A DNA stretch of 64,000 nt. Source: Peromyscus leucopus. Lineage: Eukaryota; Chordata; Mammalia; Rodentia; Cricetidae. The first letter of the stretch is position 1. Each line of letters begins with the position of its first letter. The stretch spans positions 111,986,240 through 112,050,239 of the forward strand of contig NC_051064.1 of assembly GCF_004664715.2 (NCBI RefSeq), written 5' to 3'. Both the position numbers and the translations under genes were made by a program. Shown piece by piece: positions 13,342 to 25,300 of the stretch. The notes beneath the pieces are model-generated. The model did not search any database and was not told the DNA's origin. It was given only the letters and a program-made list of their open reading frames with translations.

Positions 13342-14309
13342 TCTCACTGTCTGCCAGCAGCATCGCTGTAGGAACCACGCCTTTACTGTATCAATTCCTG
13401 AGAAACAGTTCGGGGCTTAGGAGATATTTTCATCAAGTGAGTGACATCCTAGGGAGAGGAAAAGCTGATGTAGACTCACGGAGATGTTACAGAGCATGTC
13501 ATAATCTGAGCATGCCAAATGGTTTAATGTGGAAACAGGTCTAGACATGAGGAGTATATGACTAGGAAGGAAGGTAACGGGTGGAAGAGCCATGTGTTCA
13601 TGTTGAAGAGGTGGGATTTGGAAGATGGCAGTGCAGTTTCTAAATTGGACTTAGGAAGAGACCTTTGCTGCCATGTGGGGTGTGGTGTAGGCAATACTGA
13701 TGGCTTGATCAGGGGTAGGACAGTAAGGAGGCTTTAGCCACAGAATTGAAAGGAAGGGATGGCTTAAAGCATTCCCAAGAGGTAGAATAGGCTGGCATAA
13801 GTGAAGGATTAGCAGGGCAGGCAGGCAAGAGGGAGGAGCAGTGGGTGTTTGCTGGGGTCTGGTCACTTGAGTATCTGCATGGCAGATGTTTCCTGTGTGT
13901 GTCTCACACTTTATCCCTGCTGGCAGTGCTGTTCTGGCCATGGGGCAACGCTCTTGGTGTGCATTTTAACTACATTTACTTCATACGGAGATGATGCAAA
14001 TGGGCAGAATGGACCCGCATGTTCATTCATTCTGAAATGGAGACGCTGAAATGCAGAGACAAAGGACAGAACAATCAGCACAGTGTGGTGTTGGAGAGAC
14101 TTATCATTTGTGTTGTTATCTAAATCTGTTTCCTCTTCGGATGTAGAGTGGTAAAGACCATCAGTCTTTTGCTCCCCTGTTTATGTGTGACTTAGACTCC
14201 GCCCTAATCATAGGTGGAGTTTACTTATCCCCTTTCTTGAATCTGGCTGGGCTTGGGGCTTGTTTTAGCTAATAGCTGCAAATGAGATTTCTGAGACTTA
14301 ACCTTTATT
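13342..14309. other. Intergenic, nothing recognised
   Basis: Unique-looking sequence. Open frames of about 100 codons at 13212-13544 and 13651-13941 have no recognisable protein and overlap repeat-derived sequence. Confidence 0.4.
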
Positions 14310-14488
14310 TTATTTTCTAACGATTTTTTAAAATTTAATTTTATGTGCATTGGCATGAGGGTGTCAAATTCCTTAGAACTGGAATTACAGACAGTTGTGA
14401 GCTGCTATGGGGGTGCCGGGAATTGAACCTAGGTCCTCTGGAAGAGCAGCCACTGCTCTCAACCACTGAGCCATCTCTCTAGCCCCTC
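14310..14488 (-). mobile_element. B2/B3 SINE (minus)
   Basis: 'tttaattttatgtgcattgg' tail side, 'gggaattgaacctaggtcc', 'gagccatctctctagccc' head. Confidence 0.82.
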
Positions 14489-14999
14489 TGAGACTTAACT
14501 TTAGGATATGTCTTCTACCTTTACCCTTTGGAATACCATCATGAGGCTAATATGTGGTTGGTCTAGACTACTGGTGAGTGAGGCCACATGGAGAAGAACT
14601 GTGGTACCCAGTCCTCAGCCAGCACCAAGAGCCAGACTTTCCAACTGGATGCATCTTACAAGTGAGCCCATATGACACTAGGAAAGGGGCCATCCAGTCA
14701 CCCACAGAATTGTGATAAATAATATATGATCACTGTTCCAAGCAATTGAATTTGGGGAGCTGTTCATTATGACTGGAGTAACTTCTTTGTTCACTCCAAA
14801 TGGCGTCTACTTATGCTGCTACCTACTCTGAGCAGCGATTCTCATTTTATGAAAAACATCAGTTTTATGTCTCATGTAAAAACTGTGGCCCTGGAGCACT
14901 GATTTCTCTACCCTAGCAATTAGAAGAAATTTAAGGCAGTTTTATTTGTAGAAATCTTAATGTTATCCACTGAATAACCGCAATGAGTCTAATAGAAAA

Positions 15000-15095
15000 T
15001 GTCCTGAACCTGGATACAGACTAGAAGACCAGATACCTAGTTCTACCATTTGCCAAGTGTGTGATCTAAGCTTTTTTTGTCTATAAAAGGGCAAT
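15000..15095 (+). mobile_element. MIR remnant
   Basis: 'accatttgccaagtgtgtgatctaag' and 'tataaaagggcaattg' recall the MIR core (tgtgacctt..., aaaatgggg). Confidence 0.45.
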
Positions 15096-15143
15096 TGACT
15101 CCCTGGGAGCGATTTGTAGTGTGGGTTTACCTGTACACTGAGT

Positions 15144-15162
15144 TAAAAAAAAAAAAAAAAAA
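15144..15162. repeat. Poly-A tract
   Basis: Nineteen consecutive A, not attached to a clear SINE body. Confidence 0.8.
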
Positions 15163-15562
15163 GGTGTGTCTTAAAAACTAGGGTATGATCAGGTACCTTG
15201 CTTTGTTATATTGAGGATAAATGTATTTTCGTGATTGTAATTGATAGTCAATTTGATTGCAGGCAAAAGGCAGAATTTTTTTCTTTCTTCCTGTTTTTCC
15301 TTGGGCCTTTGGATCTAGGAATGAGGACAATCTAAGGTAATTTGATTTAGTTTGCTCTTCTCTGTGGTGGTCAAGCTCCGGTGAATAGGGACATAGGCTA
15401 TTGGGGGCATAAATGGCACAACCCAAAGGCAGGATCATTTTATTGTTCCTTTAAGAGCCAAGTGTAATGGTCTCATTGTCACATTTCATAAATCTTGTAA
15501 CTTCAAACTTCCCCACATGATTTCTGTAAATTCCATGATCTTTTTATTGTTACCTCCATCTC

Positions 15563-15564
<2 letters not shown>

Positions 15565-15614
<50 letters not shown>
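15565..15614. repeat. (TC)25 microsatellite
   Basis: Uninterrupted TC dinucleotides. Confidence 0.95.
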
Positions 15615-15616
<2 letters not shown>

Positions 15617-15882
15617 GGGCAGACTGAAACACTGCTCAACTTCCACACTCAAATATCCCCACATCCCCTTCTCAGAAGCAGCCCTGGGTCTTTCCTAAAG
15701 CTTCAGGATCACAGGAGGTGTCACATCATCTGCATGACAAACCACACATCTCCCTTGGCTGCTCCAGCACTTGTTGACCTTCCCAACATGGAGGGGGGTT
15801 GGGGGGATGGGGTGTCGGGTGGGCTTCTTCCAGGTCTGGATCTGTGTAGCAGCTATTTTAATACTTTTTTTTTAAAAAAAAA

Positions 15883-15883
<1 letters not shown>

Positions 15884-15916
<33 letters not shown>

Positions 15917-16190
15917 GTGCACTCACGTGCATGTTATGGCACACACGAAGTCAGAGGACAACCTCGGGCGGCAGCCCTCACCTTCCACCCTGCTTTGATA
16001 GGTCTCTTGTCTGAGGCTGCATGTGTCAGGAATCCTCCGGTCTCCACCTCCTATCCCACCGGTGCAGCGCTGGGATCACAGACTGGTCCTACTGTGTCTG
16101 GCTTTACCTGGGATCTGGGGATCCGAACTCAGGTCCTCATGCTTGCGGGGACCAGTGCTTCCCCCACCCACGGAGCCATCTCAAGCCCTA
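15884..16190 (-). mobile_element. B4-like SINE (minus) with (GT)n
   Basis: (GT)15 at 15885-15914, then 'gtcagaggacaacctcggg', 'gggatccgaactcaggtcc' and 'acggagccatctcaagccc'. Confidence 0.7.
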
Positions 16191-16464
16191 CACTGACTCC
16201 TTACTCCACTTCTTTTTCTTCGCCCTCCCTTCTTACTACCTCTTACTTTGCTGAGTGAATTCCACATTCTATTCTCCTCTTTGGTTTTTGTTTGTTTGTT
16301 TGTTTGTTTTAACACAGCAATTTGGTCACCCAATTTCCCAAACTTACATTCGTCAAGGCCGGGCATTGAAGAAAAGGATCTTCTGTGCACTGGGATCCAT
16401 GCTTCTAAGAAGGCGGCTGTGGTTAAAAATGGCATTTTTTTCTGTTATAACAACCACAGCGTTT

Positions 16465-16690
16465 CATGTTTACTGAGTGCTTGCTGTGTGCCTGGCCTTC
16501 TATCAAGTGCTGTCCAGTATCCATTTCTCATTTGATAGTCACAACAACTCCGAGGCAGTTTTTGTTATTGATTTTCCTAAAGATAAGAAAGGGGTGCCTA
16601 TGCCAGAATAATGAGGGAGCTGACCTAAGATCACTCAGCCAGCAAGTAGTGGAATAAGGACTTAAAAAACCCTAGTCTGTGTGGATCCCC
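16465..16690. mobile_element. MIR remnant
   Basis: 'tactgagtgcttgctgtgtgc', 'agtcacaacaactccgaggc', 'agatcactcagccagcaag' follow the MIR core order. Confidence 0.65.
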
Positions 16691-17617
16691 GCTTGTGCTC
16701 TTCCTCCTATATTTACATGGCCTTTCAGGTGAGAGAGGAGAAAGCAATCAGACCTGAGGCTACATGAAAGCGATGCCATCTGTTCCCATATTGTTTGACA
16801 ACTTTGAAAGGGTTGTTTTCTGTTGTCTCGTTGTTCCTGTGAAGGACGGCTAGTTGTTATCCATCTTGTCCAGTTTGAAATGAGAAAATCAACCCAGTCC
16901 TTGTGGGAGCCAGTTCAGCACAGGGTGTTGTGGTGTGAGGCAATAGAGGCTGCAGGTGGGTGGGAGGGCCAGGTGAGACTGCAGGTGTTACTGGTGTAGT
17001 CACGTAGAGAAGAGGCAGAGGGATGGTTAGGAGACCCCGTATGTGACTGAAGTCACCAGGAGGACGGTGAGGCCACAGCTGGTGAAGACCGTGCCCCAGG
17101 GACTGAGATCTGCAGTGCATGAGGAGCAACGGGGCGTCCGTGGTAGAGACCGATAAGGCTGGTGGGCCAAAGAGAGCGAATTTTTGTAGGAGGGTGGGCG
17201 TGGCTACGCTGCTCCCACCTCCTGGTGGTAGGACTCGTGGAGAATAAGAAAACCAAGAGCCTTTCTGCAGAGGGCCCCCGTGGAGGTAGTGTCCCAGAGG
17301 AGGATACGCTTTCAGTAAAGATAAAGAAGTAACCTGAGTACTCCCAGAGCCAGAGATGCAGTGGGTAGAACTGGGGTTCTAGAGGAAAGGGGAAAAGATG
17401 GAAGCCAGACAGGCAGTGGGGGCTGGACTGGAAGGGCTGGTAAGTGGTTCTAACAAACAGTGTAAGGACTGTGATTCTGAAGGAGAGGCGGAGAGGCTGC
17501 ACATCTGGGCTGGTGAGAAAGACCTTAGACAAGTCTTGATGGAACTGAGAAAAATCTGGCTTTGTTATCGGACTCCTACTTTTAAGATCTGGGGTGGGGA
17601 TGACTTTGGAAAAGGAC
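16691..17617. other. Upstream intergenic, nothing firm
   Basis: Moderately GC-rich. Long open frames on the minus strand (17053-17640) are low-complexity and unlike known proteins. Confidence 0.4.
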
Positions 17618-18030
17618 AATGCTGGGAGATGGTGGGGCACACCTTTAATTCCAGCACTCAGGCGGCAGAGGCAGGCTGAGCTCTGAGTTCGAGGCCAGTC
17701 TGGCCTATGGAGTGAGTTCCAAGACAGCCAGGACTACACAGAGAAACTGTATCTTGAAAAACAAAAGCAAAACCAAAACTAAAAACAAACACAAAAAAAA
17801 AAAGAAAAGAAAAAAGGACCACGAGGGGCTGGAGGGATGGCTCAGTGGTTAAGAGCACTGGCTGCTCTTCCAGAGAACCTGGGTTCAATTCCCAGCACCC
17901 ACATGGCAGCTCACAGCTGTCTGTAACTCCACTTCCAGGGGATCCGACACCCTCACACAGACATGTGTGCAGGCAAAACACCAATGCACATTAAAAAAAA
18001 AAAAATAAACAAATCATTTTAAAAAAGAAA
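17618..18030 (+). mobile_element. B1 then B2 SINE
   Basis: 17618-17815 is a B1 with a long A-rich tail. 17824-18030 is a B2 (ctggagggatggctcagtgg, gggttcaattcccagcaccc) with an A-rich tail. Confidence 0.88.
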
Positions 18031-18689
18031 AAAGAAAGAAAAGGAAAATTACCCTAGGCCCAAACCTCAGGACAATGGGCAATGAAGTCTGTACTGATTT
18101 GTAGGTGAGAGTGTTATGTACCTCTTGAACCTCTTACCACGCCTGGAAGAGTGGACCCTCCTAAGGCTCAGACATACACCACCCAGGTCGGCAGGCAGCC
18201 TCCATGCTACTGCTGGCAATGGGGAATCAGTGACAGTTCTTTTAAAGGTCGATGGCATTTCAAAAGGTTACTCAGGCTACTGCCCCGGGGAGGGGGGTGG
18301 TAGGAAGGAGGCAGGAATTGGAAAGCTGCTGCATTAGTCCAGGCCAGAAGCCATGAGTCCTGAACCAGGGTACTTTACGCAGAGAAAAGGAAACGGAAGC
18401 GGAAAGACGGGATATATTCAGATGGCATCATTACCAGACTCAAAAGGACATGGACCATGAAGGGATGGATGTGTGGGGCAGAGGATGACACCCAACTTCC
18501 TGTCTTAGCTTCCACTTGTAGACAGGCTGTGCTCGCTAAATTAGCAAAACTCGACACCGTCATCATCTACATCATCGTCAAAGCCCTCTGAACACCCTGT
18601 AGGTGCAGACTAAACGGAACGTGGACTAAGAATTAGGGCAGATCATAATAGTCACCCAGATATAGAAGGTCTGGGGCTCCCAAGAAATT
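18031..18689. other. Proximal upstream region of Rab3b
   Basis: No exon seen. 18285-18510 (tgcattagtccaggccagaag ... ggatgacacccaacttcctg) resembles an ancient mammalian repeat whose name I cannot give. Confidence 0.4.
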
Positions 18690-18892
18690 CCCTACACCTG
18701 CCAGGGACGGAGGGGCGGGGCGAGTCTTACACGGGTTCCGCCCAGGGGCGGGGCCTGAGCCCAGCGGGAACCCAACCCATCTCTAGCCAGAGCCTCAACC
18801 CTCCGTAGCCGAGGTGGGAACCAGACCCGCCCCGCTCGCTTCTCGCCCGCCACCGCCAGGTGCGACAGCCCGGGAGCCAGCTCTTGTCCGAG
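18690..18892 (+). promoter_or_regulatory. Rab3b: Rab3b CpG-island promoter and first exon region
   Basis: The GC content and CpG density rise sharply here against AT-richer flanks. Two perfect GGGGCGGGGC boxes (18712-18721 and 18745-18754) match Sp1/KLF sites, and no TATA box is visible upstream of the inferred exon. This is the usual architecture of a housekeeping or neuronal CpG-island promoter with dispersed initiation, so I cannot place the start site exactly. The link to Rab3b is inferred from orientation, distance to the coding exon and a consensus donor at 18893. CAGE or 5' RACE data would fix the start site. Confidence 0.7.
18775..18892 (+). other. Rab3b: Rab3b exon 1 (5' UTR, inferred)
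   Basis: The CpG-rich sequence ends ...TCCGAG followed by a consensus donor GTAAGG at 18893. Joined to exon 2, which begins exactly with ATG, it gives GAG-ATG-G, with G at -3 and G at +4. That is a strong Kozak context, which supports this donor. The exon has no upstream ATG in its last 60 bases, so it would be wholly untranslated. Its 5' end is unknown; 18775 is a guess placed just after the GC boxes. Confidence 0.6.
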
Positions 18893-19740
18893 GTAAGGGG
18901 CGCGGCCACAACCCAGCTCCAGGCAGCCCAGGAGCAGGGGACCGAGGGCAAGGCATCTTAGGGGACTCGGAGAGGGGCTGCGGGAGGCCGCCAGGGACCC
19001 ACCCGCACAGCAGCCGAGCAGGAGCGTTGGCCTCGCACCCCGGATTCCCAGGTCCGCCGGGGAGCAGCGACCACTGGGGCTTGGGGGCCGATGAACAGCA
19101 ACTGCAGGCAGTGAGGGGCGCCTGAAGGAGAGGGAGAGGGTGCCAGGCTGCTGAGGGCAGCGGAGGGGTGCTGAGAGGATGGAGGGAAGGCAAGAGAGAG
19201 GCGGGTGTGCAGGTGGAGAACTGGGGTGGGCCAGAGGGGCTTTGAGACGAGCACACGAGCAAGGGCTGAAAAGAAGGGGCGCCGGGCAGGAGCGGGTATC
19301 TGGTCGGCTTGAGAATTAGGGCTTCTGGGACGTGAGTGTGGTTTAGCTGGGAGTGAAAGGGTGCAGAACCGAGCCCAGCGGGTACCCGTGTGAGGGTCGC
19401 AAGTGGATGGAGACAGAGGGGTGGGGCTTGGAGGGGACAAGCTTGAAAGAAGGCAAAGGTGGGAAGTCCTCTGGGTCTACCTCGCCTGCAGAGGGAGTGG
19501 CTGGGACTAGGTACGGGGGAGGGTTGTGGCCCCATGTGCGGGCCGGGGGCACCTGAGTTCTGGCCAGGATGGAGGAGGCGGCTCTGGAGTGGAATAGGAT
19601 CTGGCAGCTGGAAGCAGAGGAACCTTGAGGGAACTTGGACAGTGAGGTTGTGGGGGTGATGGGTCAGGTTAGGGAGGCGGCCACATGCGGGTGAGGTGGG
19701 AATGAGGGCTGAGTACAGCCTTGGCTCCTCACAGAACGAG
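18893..19740 (+). other. G-rich (positive GC-skew) start of intron 1, CpG island shore
   Basis: Runs of GGG, GGGG and GAGGG dominate the plus strand from just after the exon 1 donor to about 19740. CpG density is high until about 19330, then declines. Long open frames on both strands here are a by-product of GC-rich sequence that lacks stop codons and do not resemble any protein I know. Confidence 0.6.
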
Positions 19741-19974
19741 GGCAGCAGGCACTGGACCCGACCACAATGCCAACTGGTGTCACGGGCAAGAAGAGCATAG
19801 TGGACAGAAAAATTCATCTCACACGCAACTCTATCCTGGAATCCAAGCATGGAAGAGGCTTTGCGAGGGCAAGATGACAGCCTCCAGAAGCCAACAGAGG
19901 TGTAGAGTGGAGAGGGTTTCTCCATCCCTCCCTCCCAGAATCCAGATGAAAAGCTGTAGGCTCTAAACAGAAAG

Positions 19975-20060
19975 TATGTGGATGTGTTGGTGTGTGTGTG
20001 TGTGCATGAGCAGGTATGTGTGTACCTTCATACAAGCAGAGAGAGCACACTCATTCTGTG
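19975..20060. repeat. (TG)n-rich stretch
   Basis: Short GTGTGT runs and purine-rich flank in intron 1. Confidence 0.6.
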
Positions 20061-20084
20061 CCCCAACACAGAAGAGGAGAGTAC

Positions 20085-20440
20085 TTAGTGCAAGCTTGAG
20101 GACCTAAGTTCAAATCCTTAGCATGGAAGAGCCTGGTATGATCTCTCTGCCTGAACCCCAGCTGTGGGGACAGAGACCGGGCAGACCCCTGGAGCTTGAA
20201 ATGTGACCGTCTCAAAAAAAAAAAAAAGTGTCAGGGCTGAAAAGATGGCTTATCAGCTAGGAGCACTTGTTGCTCTTGTAGAGGACAAGGGTTCAGTTCT
20301 TAGGAATAGCATGTGGTTCACAACCATCCTAACTCCAGACCCTCTTCTGATCACAACAGGCACTATAGGCAAGACATTCATACACATAAAAAAATTTAAA
20401 TCTAAAAATCTAAATCTAAAAAATCTAAAAGAAGAAAAAA
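20085..20440 (+). mobile_element. B4-like then B2 SINE
   Basis: 20085-20227 is a B4 3' half ending in A14. 20232-20440 is a B2 head (ctgaaaagatggcttatcag) with an AAATCTA-type tail. Confidence 0.7.
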
Positions 20441-20544
20441 GTAAGGTGAAGAGGGATAGAGGACGATATCAGGGCCCTCCTCTAGCGTCTGGGGTGCAGT
20501 GGACACACAGGCACGTGGTGTAAAGGTGCCTCCATCCATAAACC

Positions 20545-20632
20545 ACACACACACACACATACATACACACACATACATACACACTCACAAATATACATAC
20601 ACACACTCACAAACACATACATACACACTGCA
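20545..20632. repeat. (CACATA)n/(CA)n microsatellite
   Basis: Interleaved CA and CATA units. Confidence 0.9.
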
Positions 20633-20639
20633 CAAAATA

Positions 20640-21790
20640 AAAATAAATAAAAAACAAACAGAGGAAGACCATGGAAGTTGGGAAAGGCCACCTGTGGGAG
20701 TCAGAAGCCATAGCGTGTTGGGAGCAGAGGAGAGGGATTTGAGGATGGCAGACGGGCCAGCGAAGTCTCTTGGACATGAAAGATGTAGCCAGCGCTGGAG
20801 TAATGCATGCTCCTGTCAGAAGACGCAGCATGGGGAAAGGTGAGGGACTGCGATGTGAAAGGAAACCTCAGTAATTGAGAATGCGCTCATGAGGTCCCTG
20901 CTCCATCTCTGCGGAGTTCACGGAGGGCCTGGCCACGCTGTGGGTGTGCAGTGACTGTGGACTGAGTGAGTAACTGAGCTGGGGTGGTAAGAGTCCAGGA
21001 GAATAATGTGAGTTGACGGGAGCTTTGTAAACTGTAAAGCACTGCGCCAGAGAAGCCACCGTGGCTGTGCAGGTGTGTGTGCCTGTGCAATGGCACTCTT
21101 GGTTAGCCCCTTCCAGTCGGAAGGGAGGAAACCAAGATGTATGAAGCTTCGCTTGTGTGGAAGGTAGAGAATGCCTCTGAAGCAGCTAGCAGAATGCAGC
21201 TTAGCTTTTAGTGAGTCCTCAGTAAGTGGGGGCTGTTCTGAGAGTGTTTCTATGGCTCTAAGAGTCCTGGCAAAGCAGTGAGGCTGGGCTGGGTTGGTGG
21301 TGATAGGTTGGCAGGTGGGGATGGTCTAACCAAGGAACAGATTGGGAAAGTGTGCTTCGGGGGAAGATGGCGTACAATAGAACAAGATTCACACCTACAC
21401 CCAACTCCCTTTAAAAGTTTTTTTAATTTGTAAAAATTGCTATTATTATTATTGTTATTATGTGTGTGTGTACATGATGTGTATAGGGGCTAGTGAGCCA
21501 CACTGAAGACGTAGAGGTCAGAAGAGAGCTTGACGGAGTCTTTAATAAATGTTCCCTGAGGAGGGCAGAGAGTTACGTTCGCTGAACGTTTAATATGCTG
21601 TGGTAAATGCATCTCCCACAATCTTCCCAACAAAGTTAGTTTCACGAAGGAGGAAGACTGTCTTGTGAGTTCCCTTATCCAGGCAATAACAAATAAACAA
21701 TAGAACAGGAAACTGAGTCTAATTTGTTTGATTTTGAACCCCAAACTACTTCCATCACTTAGGATGACTTGATTAAAAATACCCGCAAAG
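20640..21790. other. Intron 1, nothing recognised
   Basis: A small ATT/GT-rich patch at 21440-21475. Otherwise unique-looking. Confidence 0.4.
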
Positions 21791-21792
21791 CT

Positions 21793-22170
21793 AACAAGAA
21801 GTCTCAGTGGGTAAAGGTGCCTGCTGCCAGGGCTGAGGACCTGGGTTCAATCCCTGGGACCCACATGGTGGGAGGGGAGAGCCGACTCCTGCAAGCGGTC
21901 CTCTGACCTCTTCCACGTGAGCACGGCCACAGGTGTGCACTTGCACACCTACACACAAAACAGATAATTTTTAAATTAAGAGGTTTATAAAGTTAAATGA
22001 CAGGCCAGCCAGCCCTTCAGAACCTTCCTGTCCCTGCCTCCCCAGTACTGGGATGACAAGCACATGCCACCCTGTTCAGCACTTTTGTCTTGGATCCCAA
22101 GTGTCAGACTCATGTCCCCCTGCTTTTGAGGCAAGTGTTTTACCGACTGACTCATCTGTCCTCCCAGATC
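21793..22170. mobile_element. B2/B3 SINE (plus) followed by B4-like SINE (minus)
   Basis: 21793-21985 'cagtgggtaaaggtgcctgc ... gggttcaatccctgggacc'. 22005-22170 reads in reverse toward 'gactgactcatctgtcctcc'. Confidence 0.65.
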
Positions 22171-22488
22171 CTATAAAGCATTCATTCACATGCTGACTTT
22201 AAAGTTGTTCTGGAAAGCCGTTTTATTCACTCATTCAAGGCTAGGCGTGTGAATTGCCAATAGTTGTATAATTACTGTGAGAGCCGTACTCAGCCCAGGT
22301 CTTTCAGACTTAATGCCATGGCGAGTCCTCTGACTCCCATCAGGAAAGCACATCCATTCCCTCTCCACTGCATTCACTGAGTCCATCTCTTCCTGCAGGA
22401 TCGCAGGGCTCTTCCGTTCTTGCGCTACCCTTTCCTAGCTGAAGTCACCTTCTTCCCTAGGTGTGTTTTTTGTTTGTTTGTTTGGTTT

Positions 22489-22490
<2 letters not shown>

Positions 22491-22519
<29 letters not shown>
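22491..22519. repeat. Poly-T (29)
   Basis: Follows (TTTG)n at 22471-22490. No SINE body is evident after it. Confidence 0.85.
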
Positions 22520-22521
<2 letters not shown>

Positions 22522-23044
22522 CTGCCCACGAGACCGAAAGGGTTATTTGTTTTTCATAACAACCCTTGGAAGAGACATCCCCCCCTCCCCCAAGTCTGGG
22601 ACCAAGAATGGCTTCCCAGATCATTTCTGGGCCTTCATCTGTATTACTTGCCATGGAGACAGTGAGCTTGGTGGCTTTATCATTTTATGAGACTGTCACA
22701 AAAGAGGGAAGATTTGATTGATGCTTATCGTACAAATGCAGTTCTGTGTGCACCACTGTGCAGTGACCTGTCTGCTCAGATCTGCCTCAGGCGGCTGCCT
22801 GCTGGGATGCTTTCTGCTTCTCTACCAAATGTCTATGTCAGCCCTGCCCCCCACCTGAGAAGATGCCCTCGAGGGGGCTTCTGTCTGAACCCGTTCACTC
22901 TGCTCTCCGCCTCTCTCTGTTCTCATACAACCTATCAGGAAAGCTATACTGAGTCCAAATAAGCAGACTTGACAATACAGTATGGTAAATGTGGTGTGGT
23001 GATGTGATGCTCCATCCTGAGAATGCTATTTTGCTCACCTGAAA

Positions 23045-23215
23045 TTTGTTATGGTTTTATTTTTTTTAGGCCCAGCCAAATTCTGGGAGACATGCGGTAA
23101 CAGACAGCCTGGCCCACAACTGGCTTGTCATGTGACCTTGGACAAATCACTATTCTTTATAGAACCTCAGTGTTTCTTACCTGTCAAGTGATGGGATGGG
23201 TAGATCAGATAAATC
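23045..23215 (+). mobile_element. MIR remnant
   Basis: 'catgtgaccttggacaaatcac', 'cctcagtgtttcttacctgtc': classic MIR core. Confidence 0.7.
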
Positions 23216-23242
23216 AGGTCAGAGTTTAAAATGTATATTCTT

Positions 23243-23472
23243 GGGGCTGGAGGATCACTCAGTGGTTAAGAGCACTTGTTGCTCTTGCTAGGGACCTGGG
23301 TTTGATTTCCAGCACCCATGTGGTGGCTCACAACCATCTGTAACTCCAGTTCCAGAGGATCCAGCACCCTCTTCTGGCCCCTGCAGACACTGTACACATG
23401 TGGTATACAGACATACAAACAAGCAAAACACCCATATACACAAAATAAAAATGAATCTTTAAAAATTAAAAT
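23243..23472 (+). mobile_element. B2 SINE
   Basis: 'ggggctggaggatcactcag', 'gggtttgatttccagcaccc', 'ccctcttctggcccctgcag', A-rich tail with AATAAA. Confidence 0.9.
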
Positions 23473-23560
23473 GAAACTTGTATTCTTCCTATCACTCCCC
23501 ACTCCCCTGCTTTTAGCATAATTACTAACGGCAGGCAAGTTTCCCACAGGTTCTATAGGA

Positions 23561-23606
23561 ACACACACACACACACACATATGTATGTATGTATGTATGT
23601 ATGTGT
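23561..23606. repeat. (CA)n(TATG)n microsatellite
   Basis: Nine CA units followed by TATG units. Confidence 0.9.
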
Positions 23607-23639
23607 ATAGTCAACACAATGAATGAAGCATATTTATAT

Positions 23640-23785
23640 TCATTCTATTACTTAAACTTTACAGCAGCTTTATGGAGTCACTGTTATTCCCAGATGAGCA
23701 CACTGAGGCTTTGAGCTTGAGTAACTGCCAGGTTCACGAACTGAGCTACTGGGAAAACTGGAACCAGTACCCAGGCTTCCTGTTG
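23640..23785. mobile_element. MIR remnant
   Basis: 'ttacagcagctttatggagtc', 'ccagatgagcacactgaggc', 'gaaccagtacccaggcttcc'. Confidence 0.6.
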
Positions 23786-23824
23786 TGATAAAAAGAAGCC
23801 TCAAGCTTCCCCTTTAAAAACTAT

Positions 23825-24128
23825 TTATTTATTTAAACAAGGTCTTCTATAGCCTAGGTTACCCTCAAACTTGATATGAAGCTGAGGATGACCTTGAACT
23901 CCCGATCCTCCTGTCTCTACCTCCTAAGTGCTAATATTATAAGCCTGTTCCAACATACCCAGTTCCCAGATCCTTTTAATCCTAGCAATTTAAGAATGTA
24001 AAATTGCTGAACATGGTGGGACATATCTGTAATTCAAGCATTTGGGAGGATGAGGCAGAAACATCGTAAGTTCAAGACCAGCTATATAGTGAATTCCAAA
24101 GCAATATCCTGCTCCTGCCTCCCAAAAA
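23825..24128. mobile_element. Two old B1-like monomers, minus then plus
   Basis: 23825-23965 reads reversed (ctcctaagtgctaatattataagc). 23998-24128 reads forward (catggtgggacatatctg). Confidence 0.55.
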
Positions 24129-24164
24129 AGTGTAGGTTGCAGGACTTACTATTATTATAGATGA

Positions 24165-24656
24165 CCTGTGTGGTGGTATTGTGTTCCCCAAATTTTGTAC
24201 ACCCTAATAAACTTATCTGGGGTCAGAGAACAGAAAAGCCACTAGATACTTAGGATAGGCAGTGGTAGCACACGCCTTTAATCCTAGCATTCCAGAGGCA
24301 GAAATCCATGTGTTCAAGGATACAGCCAAGCATGGTGACTCAAGCCTTTAATCCCAGAAAACGAGCCTTTAATTCCAGGGAGTGATGGTAGAAAGCAGAA
24401 AGGTATATAAGGTGTGAGGAACAGGAACTAGAAGCTTTTAACTGGTTAAGCTTCAGGCTTTCGAGCAGCAGTTCAACTGAGAGCCATTGGGATGAGGACA
24501 CAGAAGCTTCCAGTCTGAGGAAACAAGACCAGCTGAGAAGTTGGCCAGGTGAGGTTAGCTGTGGCTTGTTCTGTCTCTCTGATCTTCCAGTGTTCACCCC
24601 AATACCTGGCTCAGGTTTGATTTTATTAATAAGAACTTTTAAGATTCCTTCTACGG
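24165..24656 (+). mobile_element. Composite LTR-like repeat (copy C, opposite orientation)
   Basis: 'tgtgtggtggtattgtgttccc', 'taataaacttatctggggtc', B1-like centre, 'agtctgaggaaacaagaccag', 'tgattttattaataagaac'. Flanking GACCT on both sides (24164, 24659) is a possible TSD. I believe it is an RMER1-type rodent repeat but cannot verify the name. Confidence 0.55.
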
Positions 24657-25000
24657 ACCTGGGTTTGGTTCCTAATACTCATACTGGATGGCTCACAACT
24701 ACCTATAATTTCAGCTCTAGGGGACCCAACACCCTCTTCTAGCCTCCAAGGGCTCCTGCATGCAGATGGTGTATAAATTCAAACAAATTCACATACCTAC
24801 ACATAAATAATAATTTTTTAAAAATTTATTTTATGTGTATTGGCGTTTTGCTTGCATATATGGGCTATGTGAAAGTGTTGGATCCCATGGAACTGGAGTT
24901 ACAGACAGTTGTGAACAGCTATGTGGATGCTGGGAATTGAACCTGGGTCCTCTGGAAGAGCAGCCAGTGCCCTTAACCTCTGAGATATCTCTCCAGGCCC
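24657..25000. mobile_element. B2/B3 fragments, plus then minus
   Basis: 24659-24815 is a B2 missing its head (gacctgggtttggttcc...). 24816-25000 is a reversed B3/B2 (gggaattgaacctgggtcc). Confidence 0.7.
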
Positions 25001-25300
25001 CATAAATAATAATTTAAAAATATTTAAAAAGTGTTAAACTGGCTATATAGTGGAAAAAGTAATTGAAATTTACATTTTCAATTCTGATAAATTGGAAAAA
25101 ATAGATATATGTTTATTGAAAGAGGTAACATCCCCTAAGGAATCACTATAAGTGCTGACAGGTGAAAGGTGGCTAAAACTGCCCTGAGTTCAGAAGGGGA
25201 GGCAGCCAATTCATTATAAAACAGGCCCAAGTAATAGAGCCCAAGCAAGGAGAAAGATGGTTGAAAGAGTTGACTGCAGAAGTGAATTAAAAGTTGGACA

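Noticed and set aside
17053..17640. 195-codon minus-strand frame upstream of Rab3b as an exon of a neighbouring gene
   Set aside because: No family resemblance, no coherent splice sites, and partial overlap with repeat-like sequence.
18795..19925. 376-codon open frame on the minus strand over the CpG island
   Set aside because: Low-complexity Pro/Ser/Leu sequence with no domain. GC-rich DNA lacks stops, and the opposite strand is the Rab3b promoter and first intron.
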